From Solidesulfovibrio alcoholivorans DSM 5433 (GTDB taxonomy: Bacteria; Desulfobacterota; Desulfovibrionia; Desulfovibrionales; Desulfovibrionaceae), in contig NZ_JNJA01000012.1 of assembly GCF_000702665.1 (NCBI RefSeq), forward strand, positions 59,331 to 123,330: a stretch of DNA of 64,000 nt, given 5' to 3'. The notes beneath the pieces are model-generated. The model saw nothing but the letters and a program-made list of their open reading frames with translations, was not told where the DNA came from and ran no database searches. Positions 57,795 through 64,000 of the stretch are shown piece after piece. The translations under genes were made by a program, and so were the position numbers. The number at the start of each line of letters is the position of its first letter. The first letter of the stretch is position 1.

Positions 57795-57871
57795 CGGGAT
57801 GTAGCGCAGTCTGGGAGCGCACCTGAATGGGGTTCAGGGGGTCGGAGGTTCAAATCCTCTCATCCCGACCA
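57795..57871 (+). tRNA. tRNA-Pro (anticodon GGG)
   Basis: 77 nt with encoded CCA. Acceptor CGGGATG/CATCCCG, D arm GCGC/GCGC, anticodon stem CCTGA/TCAGG with loop ATGGGGT (anticodon GGG), T arm GGAGG/CCTCT with TTCAAAT loop. Preceded by a good promoter, followed by a terminator. Its 3' end borders the foreign island, as is usual for integrase attachment. Confidence 0.95.
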
Positions 57872-57879
57872 GTTATTTC

Positions 57880-57913
57880 AAGGGCTTACGGTGAACAACC
57901 GTAGGCCCTTTTC
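57880..57913 (+). terminator. tRNA-Pro terminator
   Basis: AAGGGCTTACGG pairs with CCGTAGGCCCTT (one G-T), 7-nt loop, followed by TTCTC. Confidence 0.75.
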
Positions 57914-57918
57914 TCGTT

Positions 57919-58068
57919 GGATAACCGGCTGGATAACCTATTGGCCTGGGATTTCAGGGGAATGGTTATCCGGGGCGACCCCGTTACCCTGGGGTCAGGG
58001 GGTCGGTGGATACTCTGGGAAAATCAGACTGCTGTGGATAGTGAGGGATTATCCCGGGATTTCAGACC
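57919..58068. repeat. Short-repeat region at the left end of the island
   Basis: GGATAACC at 57919-57926 and 57931-57938, inverted GGTTATCC at 57964-57971, and two copies of GGGATTTCAG (near 57948 and 58056). TGGGGTCAGGGGGTCGG at 57990 repeats the anticodon/variable region of the tRNA with one base missing. This pattern fits integrase/excisionase arm sites beside an attachment site. Confidence 0.5.
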
Positions 58069-61000
58069 TCAATGAAGACGGCGATGGATTTCAGCCTCCG
58101 TGTCTTCGCGTTTTGCATGATGCTCATACGTGTTCACCAACTTCATGAGGAGCATTGAGGACACGTACGGGTGTGAGATCTGAAGAGCTTGACCCCATTG
58201 TTTGTATTTTTCGGCCAATACTCGTTCCTGGTCGCCTCCTTCGCCGCGATATTGAACTCCGCGTGAGTTGATAACGCCTGTATGCATACCCCTCATTATA
58301 TTCTCCGATTGGATGTCTTCAAGAACCTGTCGGACTGGCTCACAAGGCCATACTCCATCTTGTCCCACAGGCGCATGTGCAAGCAAGTTCCCCAAGCAAA
58401 TGTCTCCTACGTCGGCACGGCTCATTCCTGCGCAGCCTTGGCGAACTGCCGCAATCCACGATGCTAGACGTTCAGCCTTCGCCTCGTTACGTGCGTCTTG
58501 TCCAGGAATCCATTTGATGGCGTGCAATAGTTTGTAACTTCTTTCAGCAATATCCTTGCGACGATCTGATGGGATATGAAGTTCCACAGGATCTTCACCG
58601 TCATCACTTCGTTTGTAAATACAACTAATAAGCTGTACGAAAACGTCTGGATGAAACTCAATATGTTTTTCTAAATTGGGGATTCCGTGTTCCCCGGATT
58701 TTTCACCCCATGAATGGACAAGTGCATCCAGGAAAGCGAATTCAAGATGAGCCAATTGTTCGCTGGAAATTTCAGAGCTATTCTGTAAATGGATGAAAGC
58801 TTCGTCGATGTGGTAATGACTCAATAAGTATTTGTCTGGAAGATCATTTCCGCCTCCAATAATTTCAGTAAGGATGTGGAACAGAACCTTTGGTTCTATT
58901 TTTTTTAGGAAGTAGCAGATCGATGAGAAGGCAGCTCGGGGGCGTTTGGCTTTGAGAAGACGTTGAATACTTTCACTGGTCTCTCCTTCGGAGTAGTCCA
59001 TGCCAGCAGGCTCTACTTCCAACCAATATTTAGCCTGAGCTTCTTCGCTAAGGGCATCGACGAAACCCCATGTAATCCTTCTGAAGGGTGCAAGGATGAG
59101 AATGCTAGGTATATCCTCTTCTGGCATATCTGCTATAAGAATTTTTAGGGTCGTTTCGAGCTTGTTGAGATCAGAAATGGCACTTATCGAGCCAGCGATC
59201 AGATTTTTGAGAGAAATCAAGCTGTCCGTCTTCTTTAAGAATAATTTGATTGTTAGTTGTAAAAACCGCAATAGATTATCATCAGTCAGCACTTTGTTGG
59301 CTAGTAGCCAGCCAATTTGCCAAGATGTGCTTTCACGTTTTGCCAAATCCAAGAGACCATCAAATCCTCGCTGGTCAAAAATTTCGTGCAAAGCTGCAAT
59401 ACGTAGTTTCTGGATATGTTCTTGACGTTTATCGAAGTTAATGCTTTCGATTTGACCCAGTTCGTCGGCAGATTCATCGACCCAAGTATTATGAAATAAC
59501 CAAGAGTGTTTGTTTATAAGATCTTTTGGTTCAAGCGCCGTGCAAACCTCCTTTGCCTTGTTGGTTAATATAGCCCAACGCTCTTCATTTTTTAGGCGTA
59601 AGGCTGCTCGTCTTGAAAGTAATGAAACACGGATCTTTTCTCGCATTGCGGCTTTGTCGGTGTCGCTAGCGTCTTTTGACCATATTTCGATTAGCGTCCA
59701 GACACGGTCTTGGTGACTGTCGCTGAGGTTTCGAAGTCGGTCGATAAGATCCGTAAGTGTAACGAAGGTATGTTCTTTCCAACCAAGTGCCATCTCGACC
59801 ATTTGAATTTGGAAAGTACGGATTGGTTCCCAAGTTGTATAGCTTTCGCCGAACCCGTAACCATCTGGACGCCAGATGGGTTTGTGGCTGTAGGTGCCAA
59901 AGTCGGGATAGGTGCTGAACTGCTCAATACATATTTTCCATGCGATGTCGGGGAAGCGCTCTGCCAATTGTTTCATCAGGCTGATACGTTCTTCATGATC
60001 GGCAGCGGTTTGTGGCATCCATGCCCGGAAGATTGATTTCAGAGATCGTGTTGGCTTGTTTCCCCAGTTGTCGTTCGGTTCAGATTGAGCCAAACGCGCT
60101 AAGATGAAAGCGGCACGAGGCAATGTTGCTCGGCTCCATGAGAGACCTTCTAAAGCCCATAATAAGCCAGTATAACTAGGGCTAGTCCCGAAGATACTCG
60201 TATCTGTAGGACGCATAAGACCAAGGACTGCTGGGGTGTCGGTTTTTAAGTCGCATTCGAGGATTGACAGGAACTCATCGGGAGCGGCTTCAGCATATGT
60301 CGGGAGGTCGTGGTCATTTGCTTCTAGAATACGGGTTGTTAGCGGTGTTTCAAGTAAGTCACGAACTACCAAACGAGCTTCTAGTTCTGTGTTTACACCA
60401 ATGCGATCTTCGAAAAGATGACTATGTACAGAAAGTAAAATAAGTGTCTCAGAGATAGACTTTCGGAAACTGCTGGAAAATTCTCTTGTTTTTCCATAAA
60501 TGGCGGCCGCCCAACGCTGCTCTTCTTCAAGGTCAAGTGAGGGATCATCCTCGCCAAGAACCATGCGGGCCATTGAGAAGTATTGCTTTAAGTCGTCAGG
60601 TGTAATTATTCCTGCGATGCTATAAAGGAGGTCTATCTTCGAGATTATGCCTCGATATGTACCGATAGACCATACTGGAGAGTCGTCCTGCTGGGTAAGG
60701 CTTTGAATTTCTCTTTCAAGGTTAGCATAGCTACGACTGCCAGCTAATAATTCGAGTCCAATTTTGTCGATCTCGTTTGCGCTATTCCATGCTCCTGCGA
60801 AGAAAAAGGGTACGAGGCTTGCTGCGATCTTTTGGTCTTTTGCCCAGTTCGGGGTTCGCACGGCGTCAACTGTTGCGACACGACGACGTAGGACGGTTAA
60901 TGACCGGCCTGATTCATTCTCAAGTCGTGATATCTCGTCGCGCTTCTTCCCTATTTCCTCTAGTACATTGGTGAACGTTTCGTGGCTGATTGGTTCGAGC

Positions 61001-62193
61001 GTGATATGAGGGGAAATATTCGCTACGTTGCGCGGATACAGAATTATGGAGGGCACCGACTTTGCGTATGGTGCAAGCTCTCGTTCAACCTCGCGTGTGA
61101 ACACGACTGGGATGAAGGTTGGCACTCCCTGAGCCAATCGTGGCAATATGCTTGGTTTGTCAAATACCAGTACCCGATCACGGTAGGTAGCAAGTTCTGC
61201 GCCGCCAGCTTCGCTCAATATTTGGGCGAGGAAAGCAAGTGCTTCTTCAGTAGAATCTGCTGTTATTATGGTTGGTTCAACTGGTGAATTTGATAAGCGC
61301 GAAACTAAAGTATTTTTATAGTTTTCGATAGCTGAGTTGAACAACGCTCCGGGTAACGGTGGCGTTACGACATTTGCCCAGTCTATCCAGCATTTATCGA
61401 GCGAACGAACATCTAACGCGGGGATGCCGGTCTCATTGGCAAACCATGCTTGGCCAGGAATAGACTGTTCAATCCATTGTTCAAGATCAATGGCGTCATA
61501 AGCGCGAACGTCTTTCCAAAGCCCTTTCGTTTTAGCGGCGTTAATCCACTTAGTCTTTCCAGTCCATCTCCGTGGTGTGACAAATACAAACGTGATCTCA
61601 TCACGTTTTTTTTGATCAAGATCTTTTACGCTCTTGTCGAAATCTTTGTCGGCCTTTTTGTTGATGTTCTCGTTTGTTCCAAATTCCCATCCGGAAGTTC
61701 CAACAGGGATCCAAGGTGTTCCTTCCTCTGTCTCGACAAAGCCGTCCCATCCCGGACGCTCGGCATCATCGTTTCCTGGGAAGTCTACTTTCGTCAGCGA
61801 ACGACCCGTCGAATGGACCAGTGTCCTTAGGAAGACTGAGAGCCGCGACCGGGCCGGGGTGTTATGGGACACCCACTGCTCGATCTGGTTGGTCTTGATA
61901 CCAAGAAATGGTGGAACGTATGCTTTTATTTCGGCAGGAGCGCTCTTCTTGTTTGCTTGCGCGGCGTCGAACTTCGATTGCATCTCCAATAGGATCTCAC
62001 GGGGGTAGTCGAAAGCCTTCCCTAGGCGGGTAGCCATGTCGACCGACAGCGCCGCCTTGCCGTTCAGGAGGTTTGACAAGGCTGGGCGTCCGACGCCTAT
62101 TAGCTCGGCGGCCTTGGTGACGGTCATTCCCTGTGGGATAACCTCGGCTTTGATGCGGATACCTGGATGTGGAACATCGTTTCGGCCAGCCAT
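58069..62193 (-). CDS. HigA-type HTH fused to a large protein with a possible nuclease motif (candidate defence gene)
   Basis: 1374 residues; ATG 62193 preceded by AGGAGA; an upstream in-frame ATG lacks a site. Residues about 8-75 are a HigA/XRE antitoxin-like HTH (HPGIRIKAEVIPQGMTVTKA, GVGRPALSNLLNG). Residues about 145-245 contain WDGFVET, PVGTSGWEFGTN and NKKADKDF, then FVFVTPRRW and AIDLEQWIEQ: Asp150, Glu170 and Lys179/180 in an order that could suit a PD-(D/E)xK nuclease. The remaining 1100 residues are mostly helical, with no Walker A and no domain I recognise. AT-rich codon use unlike the host. It sits on a tRNA-linked island with integrase remnants, so anti-phage or stabilisation function is a reasonable inference, not shown. 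Confidence 0.7.
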   Translation of the reverse strand: MAGRNDVPHPGIRIKAEVIPQGMTVTKAAELIGVGRPALSNLLNGKAALSVDMATRLGKAFDYPREILLEMQSKFDAAQANKKSAPAEIKAYVPPFLGIKTNQIEQWVSHNTPARSRLSVFLRTLVHSTGRSLTKVDFPGNDDAERPGWDGFVETEEGTPWIPVGTSGWEFGTNENINKKADKDFDKSVKDLDQKKRDEITFVFVTPRRWTGKTKWINAAKTKGLWKDVRAYDAIDLEQWIEQSIPGQAWFANETGIPALDVRSLDKCWIDWANVVTPPLPGALFNSAIENYKNTLVSRLSNSPVEPTIITADSTEEALAFLAQILSEAGGAELATYRDRVLVFDKPSILPRLAQGVPTFIPVVFTREVERELAPYAKSVPSIILYPRNVANISPHITLEPISHETFTNVLEEIGKKRDEISRLENESGRSLTVLRRRVATVDAVRTPNWAKDQKIAASLVPFFFAGAWNSANEIDKIGLELLAGSRSYANLEREIQSLTQQDDSPVWSIGTYRGIISKIDLLYSIAGIITPDDLKQYFSMARMVLGEDDPSLDLEEEQRWAAAIYGKTREFSSSFRKSISETLILLSVHSHLFEDRIGVNTELEARLVVRDLLETPLTTRILEANDHDLPTYAEAAPDEFLSILECDLKTDTPAVLGLMRPTDTSIFGTSPSYTGLLWALEGLSWSRATLPRAAFILARLAQSEPNDNWGNKPTRSLKSIFRAWMPQTAADHEERISLMKQLAERFPDIAWKICIEQFSTYPDFGTYSHKPIWRPDGYGFGESYTTWEPIRTFQIQMVEMALGWKEHTFVTLTDLIDRLRNLSDSHQDRVWTLIEIWSKDASDTDKAAMREKIRVSLLSRRAALRLKNEERWAILTNKAKEVCTALEPKDLINKHSWLFHNTWVDESADELGQIESINFDKRQEHIQKLRIAALHEIFDQRGFDGLLDLAKRESTSWQIGWLLANKVLTDDNLLRFLQLTIKLFLKKTDSLISLKNLIAGSISAISDLNKLETTLKILIADMPEEDIPSILILAPFRRITWGFVDALSEEAQAKYWLEVEPAGMDYSEGETSESIQRLLKAKRPRAAFSSICYFLKKIEPKVLFHILTEIIGGGNDLPDKYLLSHYHIDEAFIHLQNSSEISSEQLAHLEFAFLDALVHSWGEKSGEHGIPNLEKHIEFHPDVFVQLISCIYKRSDDGEDPVELHIPSDRRKDIAERSYKLLHAIKWIPGQDARNEAKAERLASWIAAVRQGCAGMSRADVGDICLGNLLAHAPVGQDGVWPCEPVRQVLEDIQSENIMRGMHTGVINSRGVQYRGEGGDQERVLAEKYKQWGQALQISHPYVSSMLLMKLVNTYEHHAKREDTEAEIHRRLH

Positions 62194-62250
62194 CTGTTTC
62201 TCCTGAGTTGTTCTGTCCGGGCTCATCGAGAGCTTTGCAGGTTTTGTATC

Positions 62251-62307
62251 GTGTTGCGCTACACAGTACAATGATTATTTTGATACATGATAACAGCATG
62301 TTGTCAA
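62251..62307 (-). promoter_or_regulatory. Promoter and operator of the large HTH gene
   Basis: Minus strand: TTGACA (62307-62302), 16-nt spacer, TATCAA (62285-62280). Just downstream, GTGTTGCGCTACAC (62251-62264) is a palindrome in 12 of 14 positions, and TGTATC/GATACA repeats flank it. This fits autoregulation by the N-terminal HTH. Confidence 0.5.
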
Positions 62308-62363
62308 TTGAGCTCGCTGCTTTGTTTGCGACTGTCTTGGGGTTTCTCTTTGATTCTAGCGGA

Positions 62364-62747
62364 TTAGGCGTCTGGGAGGGTTGTGCCTTCCTTGGGCTTA
62401 CTCGGGCTCGGCAGCTTGGCGATGGTCCGCCGCTTCTCGCCGCCGAGCAGGTGGTAGTACTGGTCGACGGTCATTTTGACGCTGGCGTGGCCCATGAGCT
62501 TGCTCACGGCCGCGACGTCGCCACCTTCGCGAAGGAGCGTCGTGGCGAACAGGTGCCGGATGTTGAACATGACCACCGGATAGGTCAGGCCGGCCTTTTT
62601 CGACGCCGTCTTCAGAGGCCGGCGAAATTTCCGCATCGGCCTGCCATTGTGCTTGATAACGTAGCCGGTCTGGGCCTTCGCCTGCATGGTCTTGAGACGA
62701 TCGAGAAACTCCGGCGCGGTTGGATGGTGCGGGTGATCTTTGCCTAG
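62364..62747 (-). pseudogene. Tyrosine recombinase (phage integrase) C-terminal remnant, copy 1
   Basis: Open from 62747 to the stop at 62364. Contains the catalytic C-terminal boxes: IRHLFATTLL, LMGHASVKMT and the nucleophile region VDQYYHLLGG. The N-terminal DNA-binding part and box I Arg are missing; a stop (TGA) and unrelated sequence precede it. Homology to copy 2 begins around APEFL. It cannot be active alone. Host-like GC-rich composition, in contrast with the large HTH gene beside it. Confidence 0.8.
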
Positions 62748-62878
62748 TCACATCTTGCCAAACGTTACTGAATGTGATATTTTAACTTAAATGTTCTCAT
62801 TAATTTTATCCGGCAAATTTTGTAATCAATGTTTAGCTTGGTATCAATAGCGATTGTTCTCTTTATTAGGAGGAAAGT

Positions 62879-63235
62879 ATGCCCAAGGGAAAAAAGAAAG
62901 ACTTTTCAGAAGGTCTTGAAAATGACAGTTGGCTTAGATCAGCTAACACTAGAGACGGTTTCTGGACTGATGCATATGGAAATATCCTTGAATTGCATGA
63001 TATGGAATATTCATATCTGTTGAACTGTAGGAAGATGCTGAAGAAAGGATACTTTAGCGAAGAATACAGCCATGACGACAATGAAAGAGCTAATGCAATC
63101 GCTAAAGCCAAGCTTTCTGAGATTGAGGAGAAAATTGCTCTGCTAGAGAGAGAACTAGGCAGGCCTATTTATGCGAATCTTTCTCAGGAGCAAAAAAAGA
63201 AAATGACATTAAATGGTGTAGGTATTCCTGATTAA
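62879..63235 (+). CDS. Small island protein of unknown function (118 aa)
   Basis: ATG after a strong site TTAGGAGGAAAGT. Charged, no signal or membrane segment. FWTDAYGNILELHDMEYSYLL, with a following CRKMLKKG, resembles the short block (approximately W-x-x-x-G-x-x-x-x-x-x-M-x-x-x-H/Y-L-L-N) found in many uncharacterised phage and island proteins; this is recall, not alignment. The C-terminal half is a Glu/Lys helix (SEIEEKIALLERELGRPIY). AT-rich. It lies alone between two integrase remnants, so it is cargo of one of the two former elements. Confidence 0.65.
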   Translation: MPKGKKKDFSEGLENDSWLRSANTRDGFWTDAYGNILELHDMEYSYLLNCRKMLKKGYFSEEYSHDDNERANAIAKAKLSEIEEKIALLERELGRPIYANLSQEQKKKMTLNGVGIPD

Positions 63236-63269
63236 TATGGATCTAAATATATTTAGCCTTGACATTCTA

Positions 63270-63293
63270 GGGGTCATCCCGCCGGCTGACCCC
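63270..63293. terminator. Hairpin between cargo gene and integrase remnant
   Basis: GGGGTCA (63270-63276) pairs with TGACCCC (63287-63293), 10-nt loop, followed by GTTTAAATT. It could end either converging transcript. Confidence 0.45.
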
Positions 63294-63313
63294 GTTTAAA
63301 TTCCCTTTGTTTT

Positions 63314-63692
63314 CTAGACAACCGGCGAAGTTTCCACCTCCTTCTCAGACTTCGTCAAGCTCGGCAGCTTCGCGATGGTCCGTCGTTTTTCGTCACCAAG
63401 CAGGTGGTAGTACTGGTCGACGGTCATTTTGACGCTGGCATGGCCCATGAGCTTGCTCACGGCCGCAACGTCGCCGCCTTCGCGCAGGAGCGTCGTGGCG
63501 AACAGGTGCCGGATGTCGTACATGACCACGGGGTAGGTCAGGCCGGCCTTTTCCGCCGCCGTCTTCAGGGACCGGCGAAATTTGCGCAGCGGCTTGCCCT
63601 GGTACTCGACGACGTAGCCGGTCTGGGCCTTCTGCCGCATGGCCTTGAGGCGCTCCAGAAATTCCGGCGCAATCGGGATGACGCGGTTGGTC
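63314..63692 (-). pseudogene. Tyrosine recombinase C-terminal remnant, copy 2, cut by an IS
   Basis: Frame open from the IS edge (63692) to the stop at 63314: NRVIPIAPEFLERLK, then IRHLFATTLL, LMGHASVKMT, VDQYYHLLGD. Nearly the same protein as copy 1, with scattered substitutions. Its reading frame continues upstream only to the first base of the inserted element, so it was an intact or longer integrase until the IS entered. Confidence 0.8.
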
Positions 63693-64000
63693 TGAGGTGG
63701 TCGCGGAAAATTGGACAGCCTGCTAAGCTATAGTCCTCAAGCGAGGAGGACGGTTTTCAATGTCCCAGCGACGGAAGTTTTCAGCGGAGTTCAAGGCCAA
63801 GGTGGCGCTCGAGGCCCTGTCCGGCGAGTTGACCTTGGCCGAGCTGGCCAGCAAGTACGATGTGCACCCGACGCAGATCGCCGGTTGGAAGCGTCAGGCC
63901 AAGGAAGGCATGGTTGCGGCCTTTTCCGGGAAGGCGGCGACGGTGCAGAAGGATGCCGCCGCCGAAATCCGGGAACTCCACGCCAAGATCGGCCAATTGA
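63693..64000 (+). mobile_element. IS3-family insertion sequence, left end
   Basis: The terminal inverted repeat begins TGAGGTGGTCGCGGAAAA at 63693, followed by GGAGGA and the transposase OrfA gene. Continues beyond the window, so the right end, OrfB and target duplication are not visible. Confidence 0.75.
63760..64000 (+). CDS. IS3-family transposase OrfA, partial
   Basis: ATG 63760 after GAGGAGGACGG. The 80 residues visible (MSQRRKFSAEFKAKVALEAL, ASKYDVHPTQIAGWKRQAKE) are the N-terminal HTH_Tnp_1 domain that binds the IS ends; the C-terminus and the OrfB catalytic DDE domain lie outside the window. In this family OrfA and OrfB are joined by programmed -1 frameshifting, which cannot be checked here. 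Confidence 0.88.
   Translation, partial: MSQRRKFSAEFKAKVALEALSGELTLAELASKYDVHPTQIAGWKRQAKEGMVAAFSGKAATVQKDAAAEIRELHAKIGQL

Noticed and set aside
63270..63293. Attachment-site copy of the tRNA 3' end (TCATCCCG)
   Set aside because: Only eight matching bases inside a hairpin loop; too short to call a core duplication.

Overview
The window is GC-rich chromosomal DNA of a free-living anaerobic deltaproteobacterium, most probably a Desulfovibrionaceae sulfate reducer close to Desulfovibrio/Solidesulfovibrio. The reasons are the many c-type multiheme cytochromes, a NapC/NrfH plus octaheme HAO-type cytochrome pair, a CooA-like CO sensor, XXXCH and amphi-Trp proteins of the poorly known GAK type, and an unusually dense set of multi-PAS histidine kinases and sigma-54 activators. 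The assignment is by inference; no rRNA is present.

Layout. 1-8.2 kb: a partial TPP-enzyme gene with an apparent +1 frameshift, a giant CheB-CheR-PAS-kinase-receiver chimera, a small zinc-ribbon protein, an EVE protein, murI, and a TPR lipoprotein. 8.4-13.7 kb: a membrane kinase followed by a REC-PAS-GGDEF diguanylate cyclase, then a 29-residue membrane peptide behind a long leader and before a very strong terminator. 13.7-17.2 kb (minus strand): a secreted HEIGH metalloprotease, a CooA-like regulator, a perfect CooA-type operator, and a small degenerate CO-dehydrogenase-like protein. 17.9-24.5 kb: glycosyltransferase, sigma-54 activator, GDP-fucose synthase, Hpt protein, hybrid kinase, rpe. 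24.7-29.1 kb: Pho box-pstSCA without pstB, then a PIN-PhoH ATPase. 29.2-34.4 kb: a MarR/SRPBCC pair sharing an operator motif, then XXXCH protein, PHP-like protein, amphi-Trp protein and a PhoU-kinase fusion. 34.4-41.3 kb: CHASE kinase, MltB-type transglycosylase, a divergent sigma-54 response regulator, and an EF-hand/TPR protein.

41.4-51.4 kb is an electron-transfer region. A tetraheme NapC/NrfH-type protein and an octaheme HAO-like protein form one pair. Next comes a kinase with a periplasmic binding domain and its sigma-54 response regulator. These are followed by clustered palindromes, a good -24/-12 promoter, and an operon of an orphan binding protein, a Tat-exported FMN hydroxyacid dehydrogenase and a decaheme-cytochrome b561 fusion. 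I infer a regulated periplasmic oxidation module feeding the quinone pool. 51.5-56.8 kb: TetR regulator with operator and an RND efflux pair without an outer-membrane channel gene.

From the tRNA-Pro(GGG) gene at 57.8 kb to the right edge the DNA is clearly foreign: AT-rich genes, short direct repeats just past the tRNA, a 1374-residue protein with a HigA-type HTH and possible nuclease-like motif, two tandem truncated tyrosine-recombinase remnants flanking a small cargo gene, and an IS3-family element entering at the right end. The large HTH protein, the CooA/degenerate-CODH module, the partial GAK-type locus and the sigma-54 controlled Tat flavoenzyme operon are the best candidates for undescribed biology.
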